Positions 1 to 7,633 of a stretch of DNA of 64,000 bases are shown in pieces. The number at the start of each line of letters is the position of its first letter. Positions within the stretch are counted from its first letter, which is position 1. Under the pieces are notes generated by a model. That model was not told the DNA's origin. It worked only from the letters and a program-made list of their open reading frames with translations, and made no database searches. The translations under genes and the position numbers were made by a program. The stretch is from Mucilaginibacter gossypii (GTDB taxonomy: Bacteria > Bacteroidota > Bacteroidia > Sphingobacteriales > Sphingobacteriaceae), in the NCBI RefSeq assembly GCF_900100945.1, contig NZ_FNCG01000022.1, forward strand, positions 1 to 64,000. Direction: 5' to 3'.

Positions 1-318
1 CCCATTGTTGAACAATCAGTGAGCACAGATGCTACTATTGTAACGGACGGCTTTGGTGGATATGCCGGTTTAAATAAAATATTCCGTGAACATCAGGTAT
101 TAAACAAGGAAAAAGAAGAGTATGCCCGGGGAGAGTATCACACCAATACGATTGAGGGCTTTTGGACATTGTTAAAACGGGGGATATATGGTCAATACCA
201 TAAAGTATCGCTCAGACATTTGCAATCATACCTGAATGAGTTCACATTTAAATATAACAATAGAGGCAATAACCAGGTGTTTAACTTTTTAATTAACAAA
301 ATGGCTACTGCCTCTTGA
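1..318 (+). CDS. IS1595-family (ISXO2-like) transposase, C-terminal part
   Basis: The reading frame is open from the first base of the window, so the gene starts upstream and only about 105 residues are visible. The segment carries TDGFGGYAG followed by HTNTIEGFW and a closing LNEFTFKYNNR stretch, which is the catalytic-core tail of ISXO2-like DDE transposases of the IS1595 group. The Asp of TDG and the Asn/Glu of HTNTIEGFW would be active-site residues. It stops at a TGA right before an inverted repeat. Whether the element is intact cannot be judged because its left end is outside the window. Confidence 0.85.
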   Translation, partial: PIVEQSVSTDATIVTDGFGGYAGLNKIFREHQVLNKEKEEYARGEYHTNTIEGFWTLLKRGIYGQYHKVSLRHLQSYLNEFTFKYNNRGNNQVFNFLINKMATAS

Positions 319-328
319 TGGGCTATTA

Positions 329-434
329 CTCTCTTGAGAGGGGGCGCGATGGAGTGAGTGATAGCAGGGGTGTGTTTCTGCGGCATGTTTATCAAAAGCT
401 GAGACACACCCCTCCGCCCCTCTCAAGAGGGGAA
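329..434. repeat. Imperfect inverted repeat downstream of the transposase
   Basis: Left arm CTCTTGAGAGGGG...GGGGTGTGT (331-376) is matched by the reverse complement ACACACCCC...CCCCTCTCAAGAG (405-428). The left arm carries about 15 extra bases in its middle. The structure sits between the transposase stop and the 3' end of the HxlR gene. It may be a small palindromic intergenic element or a bidirectional terminator; no T-tract is obvious. Confidence 0.6.
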
Positions 435-463
435 TCGCGCTTTTCCCGCTTTTATAAATACTA

Positions 464-823
464 CTATTTATCAGCCTTGCGCAGCATCTCCCTGTGCTCC
501 TTGCCCCATTTTATCATTTCTAAAATAATGCCGCCAAAACTCCGGCAATACTCTGTAGATTCATACTCAATTAAAACCGGCGAAGTTGGCGTTACAGTAC
601 GTTTAACAAGCTTATTCCTTTCCATAGTTTTCAGCTCGCGCGATAACATACGCGTGGTGATGCCGGGAATGCTCCGCTCAATTTCTCTGAAACGTTTGTT
701 TCCATTGCAAATGGAATTAATGATTGGCAGTGTCCATTTACCGCCAATAACATACATGGTATCTTGTAAAGCCTGCCGCTCATCGGCATGATTACGTTGG
801 TGTGACGTTATTTCCTCTTCCAT
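464..823 (-). CDS. HxlR-family winged-helix transcriptional regulator
   Basis: The 119-residue product has the standard HxlR length and layout: a short N-terminal helix, then IGGKWTLPIINSI (about 27-39), the RFREIERSIPGITTRMLSREL recognition region (about 43-63) and a wing with VKRTVTPTSPVLIEYE. HxlR proteins are DNA-binding regulators, often responsive to electrophiles or redox stress. It is divergent from the short-chain dehydrogenase at 898, and two similar GTATACT sites lie in the 74-bp intergenic region, so it probably controls that gene and itself. The effector is unknown. Confidence 0.9.
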   Translation of the reverse strand: MEEEITSHQRNHADERQALQDTMYVIGGKWTLPIINSICNGNKRFREIERSIPGITTRMLSRELKTMERNKLVKRTVTPTSPVLIEYESTEYCRSFGGIILEMIKWGKEHREMLRKADK

Positions 824-825
824 AC

Positions 826-879
826 TGGTATACTCTGTGTAACTGATTACAAAATTATATCAATTCCAGTATACTTTTG
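826..879 (+). promoter_or_regulatory. Divergent promoter region with two palindromic GTATAC sites
   Basis: Two near-identical sites, GGTATACT at 827-834 and AGTATACT at 868-875, lie 41 bp apart between the HxlR gene and the dehydrogenase. The second overlaps TACTTTTG (872-879), a match to the Bacteroidota -7 consensus TAnnTTTG, 18 bp before the dehydrogenase ATG. This is the arrangement expected of an HxlR operator blocking a promoter. No good TTTG -33 box is visible. Confidence 0.5.
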
Positions 880-897
880 CATAAAAAATAAAATACC

Positions 898-1713
898 ATG
901 TCAAAAACAGTTTTTATAACCGGAACCAGCAGCGGACTGGGCAAATTAACCGCTAAACATTTTGCACAACAAGGCTGGAATGTAGCCGCTACCATGCGTA
1001 CCCCCGAAAAGGAAACCGAACTAACACAATATCCCAATATCAAAATATTTAAGTTAGATGTAACCAACCTTGATCAGGTAAAAACGGCAACTGAACAAGC
1101 GATAGCCGCTTTCGGTAAAATTGATGTTGTGGTAAACAATGCAGGTATGGGTACGTACGGCGCATTGGAGCTTGCTAAAGAAGAAGACATCGACTGGCAG
1201 TTTGCGGTAAATGCCCGCGGCCCTATCAACGTGATCCGTGCGTTCCTGCCCCATTTCAGGCAAAACAATGGGGGCATGTTCATCAACATCAGCTCCTTTA
1301 TGGGTATTACTACCGCTGTACCGCTTGGCTCATTATACAACATGTCGAAATTTGCGCTGGAGGGCCTTACCGAAGGGCTCTATTACGAACTAAAACCGCT
1401 TAATATTCATTTAAGGCTGATAGAGCAAGGCGGATCCAAAGGCAACAACTTTGTTGAAAGCGTGGTTTGGAACCAAAACCCGGATATAACCGCGTACATT
1501 GAACTTAACAGCAAACTGCAAAACCTGATGGGCTCACGCGATGAATCACAACTTGATGATCCGATGCTTATTGTTAACGCTATTGATGATCTTGCTACCG
1601 GCAAAAGCGACAAGTTCCGCACCGTTATAGGCGATATGGGTAACATGCTGATGAATATGCGCAGTACTATGCCTATTGAGGAATATATGGAGAAAATGAG
1701 CAGCTTCTTTTAA
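898..1713 (+). CDS. Short-chain dehydrogenase/reductase (SDR)
   Basis: A 271-residue classical SDR, presumed cytoplasmic NAD(P)H oxidoreductase. The N-terminal TGTSSGLG loop binds the cofactor, NNAG follows near residue 80, and the catalytic Ser/Tyr/Lys are visible as INISSF and YNMSK (about 145-149). The substrate cannot be read from sequence. The C-terminal part (about 175-271) diverges from well-characterised SDRs and contains a Met-rich end. The start is fixed by the ATG just after the promoter-like box. It is transcribed divergently from the HxlR regulator, a common pairing for stress-inducible SDRs. Confidence 0.88.
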   Translation: MSKTVFITGTSSGLGKLTAKHFAQQGWNVAATMRTPEKETELTQYPNIKIFKLDVTNLDQVKTATEQAIAAFGKIDVVVNNAGMGTYGALELAKEEDIDWQFAVNARGPINVIRAFLPHFRQNNGGMFINISSFMGITTAVPLGSLYNMSKFALEGLTEGLYYELKPLNIHLRLIEQGGSKGNNFVESVVWNQNPDITAYIELNSKLQNLMGSRDESQLDDPMLIVNAIDDLATGKSDKFRTVIGDMGNMLMNMRSTMPIEEYMEKMSSFF

Positions 1714-1818
1714 TGAACCTTGATTTGTAGGATTTTAGGATTGCCTTGATAAACCGAGCCTAATGAACCAGCTCGTATATTGGGGCAATTATTATTATCA
1801 GCATTAAGGGCTTACAGT

Positions 1819-2109
1819 TTACCGATCGGTTTCTTGTAACAGACTTATACAATCATCATATAATTCGTAAGTTGCATTGGGTGCCCTATCTTTTACTACC
1901 TGGCATGCTATAAATTCTATTATCTGATGCCTGTTATTAATAGGTATCCCTGTTTTTTCAAACCAACTTTCCGCTGTCGGAATATATATCAATGCAACGT
2001 ACCTGCCGGCAGCTAACTCGTACAGAAACTTCAACTTAATATCTCCATCCCTATAAATAACGTACCCTTCACGACCGTTATCAATATATTCTAACTGCTT
2101 AGATACCAT
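1819..2109 (-). CDS. Hypothetical protein, 96 residues
   Basis: No family is recognised. The product is soluble and mixed alpha/beta, with an FLYELAAGRYVALIYIP segment that looks like two beta strands, then an Ile/Phe helix (HQIIEFIACQVVKDR) and an acidic C-terminus. There is no signal peptide or membrane segment. It lies alone on the minus strand between two SDR genes. Upstream (2131-2175) is a short imperfect tandem repeat of TATCTAATATGGCTTCTT. Codon use is plausible but the gene could be lineage-specific. Confidence 0.55.
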   Translation of the reverse strand: MVSKQLEYIDNGREGYVIYRDGDIKLKFLYELAAGRYVALIYIPTAESWFEKTGIPINNRHQIIEFIACQVVKDRAPNATYELYDDCISLLQETDR

Positions 2110-2259
2110 ATCATTTATTATTCTTTCTCTATCTACTAATATAGCTTCTTTATCTAATATGGCTTCTTTATCCGATACCTAACGATCAAAACCTGTAGAC
2201 CGACCTTTTCAACAAAGCAACTTGAGCTTTTCAACAAAACGCCGCGCCACCTGCCAGCT

Positions 2260-2290
2260 TAACTTTGTGTTATCAAAATAAAGATAACAC
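2260..2290 (+). promoter_or_regulatory. -7 box and palindromic operator of the second SDR
   Basis: TAACTTTG (2260-2267) matches TAnnTTTG. It runs directly into a perfect inverted repeat, GTGTTATC (2267-2274), 8-bp spacer, GATAACAC (2283-2290), ending 1 bp before the ATG at 2292. A dimeric repressor bound here would cover the start region. The position also shows that the longer TTG-initiated reading frame is not the real start. Confidence 0.55.
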
Positions 2291-2291
2291 T

Positions 2292-3176
2292 ATGAAAAAA
2301 GTATGGTTTATAACAGGCAGCGCCCGCGGATTAGGCCGCAGCCTTACAGAAGCAGTTTTAGCAGCAGGTGATAATGTTGCCGCTACAGCACGTAACCCAG
2401 AGCAATTAAAAGATCTGGCTGATAAATATCCCGGGCAGGTATATCCGATAAAATTAGATGTTACCGATTACCCGGCAGTACATAAAGCCGTTGCCGATGC
2501 GGTAGCCCACTTTGGCAAAATTGATGTATTGGTAAATAACGCCGGTTTTGGTATCATTGGCGCAGCCGAAGCATTTATTGATGAGCAGGTACGCAGTCAG
2601 CTGGAAACAAACCTTTATGCACCCATCGAAATCACCCGCGCGGTATTGCCTTATATGCGCAAACAACGTTCGGGCCGTATTTTACAGATCAGCTCGGTTG
2701 GTGGTCGCGTTGGTAATGCAGGTTTAAGCATGTACCAGGCAGCTAAGTTTGGTTTGAGCGGCTTCACCGAAGCTTTAGCTAAAGAAGTAAAGCCACTTGG
2801 CATACTGGTTACCAGCGTTGAGCCTGGAGGCTTCCGTACCGATTGGGCCGGCGACTCGATGAGCTATGCACCAAAGGTAGAAGGCTATGAACAAACTGTT
2901 GACGCGCGTGCCGATTATTTATCGAGCGGCAAATTTATTCCTGTAGGTGACCCCAAAAAAGCAGCGAAGGTAATGGTTGATCTTGTTGAACATCCGGAGC
3001 CTCCTGTACACCTTATATTGGGCAGCGAAGCCGCCGGCTTATTAAAAGCTGCCGATGAAGCACGCAAAGCCGAATTTGAAAAATGGCTTCCAATTACAAC
3101 TTCAACTGATCATGCCGAAGCAGAGGATTTTCTGAATACAGAATTTGGGAAATCAATAACAGCTCAAAAAGCATAA
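2292..3176 (+). CDS. Short-chain dehydrogenase/reductase (SDR)
   Basis: A classical SDR of 294 residues. TGSARGLG near residue 8 is the cofactor loop, NNAGFG follows near 80, and the catalytic Ser and YQAAK (about 153-157) are in place. The C-terminal extension ending in a charged segment resembles the subgroup often annotated as oxidoreductase/retinol-dehydrogenase-like SDR. The start at 2292 puts MKKVWFITG at the N-terminus, as usual for this subgroup. An AraC regulator follows after an intrinsic terminator, a frequent neighbour pair. The substrate is unknown. Confidence 0.9.
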   Translation: MKKVWFITGSARGLGRSLTEAVLAAGDNVAATARNPEQLKDLADKYPGQVYPIKLDVTDYPAVHKAVADAVAHFGKIDVLVNNAGFGIIGAAEAFIDEQVRSQLETNLYAPIEITRAVLPYMRKQRSGRILQISSVGGRVGNAGLSMYQAAKFGLSGFTEALAKEVKPLGILVTSVEPGGFRTDWAGDSMSYAPKVEGYEQTVDARADYLSSGKFIPVGDPKKAAKVMVDLVEHPEPPVHLILGSEAAGLLKAADEARKAEFEKWLPITTSTDHAEAEDFLNTEFGKSITAQKA

Positions 3177-3215
3177 TATAATTTCGGTTGTGGGGACTGT
3201 TCCCGGGGATATACC

Positions 3216-3248
3216 AGACTTACGAAACTTTCAAAACTTCGTAAGTCT
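3216..3248 (+). terminator. Intrinsic terminator after the second SDR
   Basis: An 11-bp perfect stem, AGACTTACGAA / TTCGTAAGTCT, with an 11-nt loop is followed by TTCTTTATTA. It separates the SDR from the AraC gene, whose ATG is only 25 bp further on, so the regulator probably has its own weak promoter or depends on read-through. Confidence 0.7.
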
Positions 3249-3273
3249 TTCTTTATTATTAAATTTGAACAAC

Positions 3274-4080
3274 ATGCCTGTGTCAAATACAAAAACGTCG
3301 CCGCGGATACTTTATTCCTGCTACTCGCAAGTGAGCAGGGCCGGCGAGCAATTTATTGCCGACCATGTATTCGGCTATATCCTCTCCGGCGATTCGGAGC
3401 TTTATGTAAACGGTAAAAACTATTATTTTAAACAGGGCGATTACCGCTTTTTGAAACGGAACGAACTGGCAAAATTTGTAAAGCATCCACCCGCAGGCGG
3501 TGAGTTCAAAACCATCACGATCGGCATGGATCAAACTACCCTGCAAAGCATGAGCGCCGAACTTGATTTGCAAGCAGATGGCCAGTATTCAGGCGAAAGC
3601 GCTTTGTTTCTGAGACCAAACGAGCTTTTCAACAATTACATTGCATCGTTAAGTCCTTATATGGATAAAACCGGCGACGAAATCAGCCCGGCCCTTACCC
3701 TGCACAAGGTAAAGGAAGCTGTGATGATATTGCTTGAAACCAATCCGGAGCTAAAAAATATCCTCTTTGATTTCAGCGAACCCGGCAAAATTGACCTCGC
3801 GGCATTCATGGCTCAAAACTATCGCTTCAATGTCGATTTAAACCGCTTTGCCTATTTAACCGGTCGCAGCCTGGCAACGTTTAAGCGCGATTTTGAACGG
3901 ATCTTTAATATATCACCCAACCGGTGGATCCAACAGCAACGATTGAAGGACGCTTATTTCCTGATCAAAGAAAAGAAGCACAAGGTATCTGATGTTTATA
4001 TCAATGTGGGCTTTAAAGATCTCTCCCACTTTTCCTTCGCCTTTAAAAAAGCTTATGGGGTAGCGCCGTCGGCGGTGTAA
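3274..4080 (+). CDS. AraC-family transcriptional regulator
   Basis: The 268-residue product has an N-terminal cupin-like sensor part (about 1-120, with YILSGDSELYVNG and FKQGDYRFL), a linker with ILFDFSEPGKIDL, and a C-terminal double helix-turn-helix (about 165-268) with FAYLTGRSLATFKRDFERIF and DLSHFSFAFKKAYG. This architecture is common in Bacteroidota AraC proteins located beside SDR genes. The ATG at 3274 is preferred over an in-frame ATG at 3190, which would place the upstream terminator inside the gene. It probably regulates the preceding SDR; the ligand is unknown. Confidence 0.9.
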   Translation: MPVSNTKTSPRILYSCYSQVSRAGEQFIADHVFGYILSGDSELYVNGKNYYFKQGDYRFLKRNELAKFVKHPPAGGEFKTITIGMDQTTLQSMSAELDLQADGQYSGESALFLRPNELFNNYIASLSPYMDKTGDEISPALTLHKVKEAVMILLETNPELKNILFDFSEPGKIDLAAFMAQNYRFNVDLNRFAYLTGRSLATFKRDFERIFNISPNRWIQQQRLKDAYFLIKEKKHKVSDVYINVGFKDLSHFSFAFKKAYGVAPSAV

Positions 4081-4085
4081 CCGCT

Positions 4086-4280
4086 GAGGTAGAGTCAAGA
4101 AATCAAGAATCAGGAAACAAGAAGTCAGGACTTAAGAATCAGGACGAGAAAAGGAGTCAAGCAATCATGAGTCAAGAGCTAAGACATAAAAAAGCCAGGA
4201 ATGGATTAGATCTCATTTCCTGGCTCTTGTATCTTATTGTCTTGACTCTAAATTCTTAATTCTTGACTCTTGCCGTCTTG
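4086..4280. repeat. Paired 7-8 bp periodic array flanking a terminator hairpin
   Basis: Purine-rich units such as AATCAAG, AATCAGG and AGTCAAG recur every 7-8 bp from 4093 to about 4178. Complementary TCTTGAC/TTCTTAA units recur from about 4226 to 4278. Between them a hairpin AGCCAGGAA...TTCCTGGCT (about 4193-4224) can act as a bidirectional terminator for the convergent araC-type and ychF genes. The arms could pair into one long stem. Confidence 0.6.
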
Positions 4281-4290
4281 GGTCTATTCC

Positions 4291-5394
4291 CTAAACGTTA
4301 AACCTGAAGTGCATAATATCGCCATCCTGCACAATGTAGGTTTTACCTTCAACACCCAGCTTGCCGTTTTCTTTGATCACAGCTTCAGAACCGTTGAATT
4401 TCACAAAATCTTCGTATTTAATTACTTCGGCACGGATAAAGCCTTTTTCAAAATCGGTATGGATCACACCTGCTGCCTGTGGCGCGGTGAAACCCTGGGT
4501 AATAGTCCAGGCACGAACTTCCTGCACACCGGCAGTAAAGTAAGTAGCCAGATTTAATAACCTGTATGCCGCTTTGATCAGCTTGTTAACACCCGATTCG
4601 GTAAGACCAAGGTCATCCAAAAACATCTGGCGTTCTTCATAGGTTTCCAGTTGTGAAATTTCAGATTCAATTTGGGCTGAAATGATCAGCACTTCGGCAT
4701 TTTCATCTTTAACGGCTGCTTTTACTTTTTCAACGTAAGCATTACCGGTACTTACCGAACCTTCATCAACATTACAAACATATAATACCGGTTTGGCGGT
4801 AAGCAGCCAAAGGTCGGCTACATATTCTTTATCTTCTTCCTCAACAGGTGCAGTACGGGCCGACTTACCTTCCAGCAGGTGATTTTTATAAACGGTTAAA
4901 ACATCGAAGGTTTTTTTGGCCTCTTTGTCGCCACCGGTTTTAGCCATCTTTTCAACCTTCTGGATCTTTTTCTCGATAGATTCAAGGTCCTTTAGCTGCA
5001 GTTCAGTATCAATGATCTCTTTATCGCGGATAGGATCAACCGAGCCATCAACATGGATCACATTATCGTTATCAAAGCAACGTAATACGTGGATGATAGC
5101 ATTGGTAGCGCGAATATTCGCCAAAAACTGGTTACCTAAACCTTCGCCTTTGCTGGCCCCTTTAACCAGGCCGGCAATATCAACTATCTCTATAACGTTT
5201 GGTACAATTGATTTTGGCTGTACTATTTCGGTAAGCTTTGTTAAGCGCTCATCCGGCACTGTAATTACACCCACGTTTGGCTCGATGGTACAAAACGGAA
5301 AATTAGCCGCCTGTGCCTTAGCGTTTGATAAGCAATTAAAAAGTGTCGATTTGCCCACATTCGGCAAACCTACTATACCACATTGTAAACCCAT
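4291..5394 (-). CDS. ychF: Redox-regulated ATPase YchF (OBG-type GTPase family)
   Basis: A 367-residue ribosome-associated ATPase of the TRAFAC Obg class. GLPNVGKSTLFN is the P-loop near residue 8, DIAGLVKGAS is the G3 region, a coiled-coil region sits around 120-200, and the C-terminal TGS domain contains GFIRAEVI and the closing DGDIMHFRFNV. YchF binds ribosomes and 70S/50S-associated factors and prefers ATP over GTP. Start MGLQCGIVG at 5394 matches the family; the longer frame adds 24 residues encoded by intergenic repeat DNA. The -7 box lies about 110 bp upstream. Confidence 0.97.
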   Translation of the reverse strand: MGLQCGIVGLPNVGKSTLFNCLSNAKAQAANFPFCTIEPNVGVITVPDERLTKLTEIVQPKSIVPNVIEIVDIAGLVKGASKGEGLGNQFLANIRATNAIIHVLRCFDNDNVIHVDGSVDPIRDKEIIDTELQLKDLESIEKKIQKVEKMAKTGGDKEAKKTFDVLTVYKNHLLEGKSARTAPVEEEDKEYVADLWLLTAKPVLYVCNVDEGSVSTGNAYVEKVKAAVKDENAEVLIISAQIESEISQLETYEERQMFLDDLGLTESGVNKLIKAAYRLLNLATYFTAGVQEVRAWTITQGFTAPQAAGVIHTDFEKGFIRAEVIKYEDFVKFNGSEAVIKENGKLGVEGKTYIVQDGDIMHFRFNV

Positions 5395-5402
5395 TTTTGT
5401 GT

Positions 5403-5492
5403 TTTTAGTTGATTGAGTGAATGGTTGATTGGGTTGATTAAGTTTTGATTTTGGTAAACTAATCAACCATTTAACCTAATAAACCACTCACT
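5403..5492. repeat. 8-bp periodic repeat in the ychF leader
   Basis: Units GTTGATTG, AGTGAATG, GTTGATTG, GGTTGATT follow each other at about 8-bp spacing (5408-5440). The complementary units AATCAACC, ATTTAACC, TAATAAACC occur at 5461-5485. Together they form an imperfect inverted pair inside the probable 5' untranslated region of ychF. Confidence 0.5.
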
Positions 5493-5502
5493 TTAAAAAG
5501 CG

Positions 5503-5510
5503 CAAAGATA
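5503..5510 (-). promoter_or_regulatory. Probable -7 box of ychF
   Basis: On the minus strand the sequence reads TATCTTTG, an exact TAnnTTTG match. No clear TTTG -33 element is found about 20 bp upstream. If used, the transcript would have a leader of about 100 nt that includes the 8-bp periodic repeat. Confidence 0.45.
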
Positions 5511-5597
5511 ACAGAAAATTTTGCCTTATAATTTGAAAAAATAAACGACTTTTGCGCTCGGAAAAAAGAAGCAAAATATTAATACACCGATGTAAAA

Positions 5598-5604
5598 AAG
5601 GAGG
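5598..5604 (+). promoter_or_regulatory. Strong Shine-Dalgarno-like site of mgtE
   Basis: AAGGAGG lies 8 nt before the mgtE ATG. Bacteroidota usually initiate without a Shine-Dalgarno sequence, so a near-perfect one with ideal spacing is unusual and supports the chosen start. Confidence 0.5.
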
Positions 5605-5612
5605 GCCTATAT

Positions 5613-6983
5613 ATGGAAGAAATGGTTGAGCAAGTAGAATTGTTACTGGAAAAACAAGACGATACCCAATTACAGGAATATTTGAACAACCTTAACATAT
5701 CGGATGTTGAAGAACTGATTGGTGAACTTCCTGAACATGGCCCAAAATTCATCGAAACCCTTTCGCTTAACCGCGCGGTTAACGTGTTCCGCATCCTTGA
5801 ATTCCCTGTGCAAGAGCGGATCATCAAAAAACTTTCGGGTCAAAAGCTTGAAGATCTGATCAACGAACTCCCTCCTGACGACCGTACGTCACTTTTCAGC
5901 GAATTGCATGGTGACGCCGTTCAAAAACTTATCCAAAAACTTTCACGCGAAAACCGCGAGGAGGCTTTAAAACTTTTAGGTTACGAAGAAGAAAGCGTTG
6001 GCCGCTTAATGACACCCGACTATATTGCCGTTAAACGCACCTGGGACGTAAGCCGTGTGCTTTCGCACATTCGCCGGTATGGTAAAAACTCAGAGACCAT
6101 CGATGTTATTTATGTAATTGATGAGCACGGTGTTTTACTTGATGACATCCGGATCCGTGAGATCTTATTGGTAAAGCCCGAAACCAAGGTGAGTGAGCTA
6201 ATGGATGGTCGTTTGATTTCGCTTAGTGCCAGTGATCCGCAGGAAGAAGCAATCAACGTTTTCAGGATGAATAACCGCACCGCCCTACCTGTTGTTGATA
6301 ATAATGACGTATTGCTTGGCATTGTAACAGTTGACGACATCCTTTGGATAGCTAACGAAGAATATACCGAAGATATCCAAAAAATAGGTGGTACGGAAGC
6401 GCTGGATGAACCATATCTTGATATCAACCTTTTTAAACTTGTAAAAAAACGCGTAGGCTGGCTCATCATTTTATTTTTAGGTGAGATGCTTACCGCTACC
6501 GCTATGGGTTATTTTGGCGATGAGATCTCCAAAGTAGTTGTACTGGCTTATTTTATTCCATTAATTATTTCGAGCGGTGGTAACAGTGGTTCGCAGGCTT
6601 CAACCCTCATTATCCAGGCCATGGCCCTTGGTGAAGTTACCGTTGCCGACTGGTGGCGGGTAATGCGGCGGGAAATCCTTTCGGGTTTAATGCTTGGTGT
6701 TTGTTTAGGTTTGATAGGCTTTTTACGTATAGCGGCCTGGAGCATGTTCAGCAATATTTACGGCCCGCACTGGATGCTGGTAGGTTTTACAGTAGGCGCA
6801 TCCCTTATCGGCATTGTTTTATGGGGGTCTTTGTCAGGTTCGATGCTACCGCTCTTGTTGAAGAAACTTGGTGCCGACCCTGCTACCTCGTCGGCTCCGT
6901 TTGTAGCCACCCTGGTAGATGTTACCGGTTTGATTATTTACTTTACTATAGCCGTAATATTTATGCGGGGTATATTATTGTAA
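5613..6983 (+). CDS. mgtE: Magnesium transporter MgtE
   Basis: A 456-residue inner-membrane Mg2+ channel. It has the N-terminal superhelical domain (about 1-130, with ELPPDDRTSLFSEL), two CBS domains (about 135-260, including GRLMTPDYIAVKRTWDV and TALPVVDNNDVLLGIVTVDDIL), a plug helix and five C-terminal transmembrane segments (about 285-456). The pore motif region PLIISSGGNSGSQAS is intact. The length and full domain set match functional MgtE. It is a single-gene unit closed by a strong terminator. Confidence 0.97.
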   Translation: MEEMVEQVELLLEKQDDTQLQEYLNNLNISDVEELIGELPEHGPKFIETLSLNRAVNVFRILEFPVQERIIKKLSGQKLEDLINELPPDDRTSLFSELHGDAVQKLIQKLSRENREEALKLLGYEEESVGRLMTPDYIAVKRTWDVSRVLSHIRRYGKNSETIDVIYVIDEHGVLLDDIRIREILLVKPETKVSELMDGRLISLSASDPQEEAINVFRMNNRTALPVVDNNDVLLGIVTVDDILWIANEEYTEDIQKIGGTEALDEPYLDINLFKLVKKRVGWLIILFLGEMLTATAMGYFGDEISKVVVLAYFIPLIISSGGNSGSQASTLIIQAMALGEVTVADWWRVMRREILSGLMLGVCLGLIGFLRIAAWSMFSNIYGPHWMLVGFTVGASLIGIVLWGSLSGSMLPLLLKKLGADPATSSAPFVATLVDVTGLIIYFTIAVIFMRGILL

Positions 6984-7011
6984 TCCTCGTTTTCAAATAT
7001 AACACACGAAA

Positions 7012-7044
7012 AAAGCCCTGTTTCTTAATAAGAAGCAGGGCTTT
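7012..7044. terminator. Bidirectional terminator between mgtE and the DUF3276 gene
   Basis: AAAGCCCTG...CAGGGCTTT forms a stem extended by TTTCTT/AGAA, with A-rich and T-rich flanks on the two sides. It can terminate both convergent genes. Confidence 0.75.
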
Positions 7045-7076
7045 AATTATTTTAGTTTAGTGTTGTTCTGTAGTAA

Positions 7077-7409
7077 TTAGATCTCAAACGAAAAATCTTC
7101 ATCGGCAGATGCCCTGGCAATTTCAGGGTTTTCGCTGTACTCATAGCGTTTCTCAACTACCTCCTGGTTTGATTTGATGTAGTCGATGGTATCTTTCAAA
7201 CCTTCGGCAAATTTTTCAAAGTCTTCTTTATATAAAAAGATCTTGTGTTTTACAAACACCCCATCTTCCAAACGTTTTTTGCTTTCAGTAATAGTAACAT
7301 AATAATCGTTTGAACGGGTTGCTTTTACATCAAAAAAATAGGTCCGCTTCCCGGCTCTCACCTTCTTCGAATAAACCTCTTCACGCTCTCTATTGTCAAA
7401 ATCTCCCAT
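7077..7409 (-). CDS. DUF3276 / PUR-alpha-like nucleic-acid-binding protein
   Basis: The 110-residue product belongs to the Bacteroidota PUR-family (DUF3276): N-terminal EEVYSKKVRAGKRTYFFDVKA, then YYVTITESKKR, and a helix FEKFAEGLKDTIDYI, followed by an acidic tail. The fold is a Pur-type beta-beta-beta-beta-alpha repeat that binds single-stranded DNA or RNA in studied relatives. It is a single gene with its own upstream region. The physiological role in this phylum is not established. Confidence 0.9.
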   Translation of the reverse strand: MGDFDNREREEVYSKKVRAGKRTYFFDVKATRSNDYYVTITESKKRLEDGVFVKHKIFLYKEDFEKFAEGLKDTIDYIKSNQEVVEKRYEYSENPEIARASADEDFSFEI

Positions 7410-7582
7410 ATATATTTACCTGTAATTAGTTTTGGTTGGCATAAATATAAATAAATTTTCAAAGTGCAAGTATTTTATTCGTTATTATTGAGTTTTTTGA
7501 AACAAAAGTGTCATTTTTTTGTGTGGATGACCAATTACAGGTGAGCTGTGAAAAGAGAGCGCATACCAGTTCATCTCCCTAC

Positions 7583-7624
7583 TGGCACAAGTGTTGTGCG
7601 GAGGTTGCGGGAATGCTCACTTGT
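7583..7624 (+). repeat. 42-bp dispersed element, copy A
   Basis: Starts TGGCACAAGTGTTG and ends CTCACTTGT, with an unrelated centre. The same ends occur in copies at 27540-27582, 27647-27689 and 51734-51776. CAAGTG and CACTTG make short terminal inverted repeats. Confidence 0.6.
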
Positions 7625-7633
7625 ACCCATTCG

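Noticed and set aside
315..791. 158-residue plus-strand reading frame
   Set aside because: It is antisense to the HxlR gene and runs through the inverted repeat; the minus strand has the recognised protein family.
4086..4280. Possible CRISPR array
   Set aside because: Units are 7-8 bp, degenerate and without spacers. None of the repeat clusters in the window has a 25-40 bp repeat with unique spacers and no cas genes are present.
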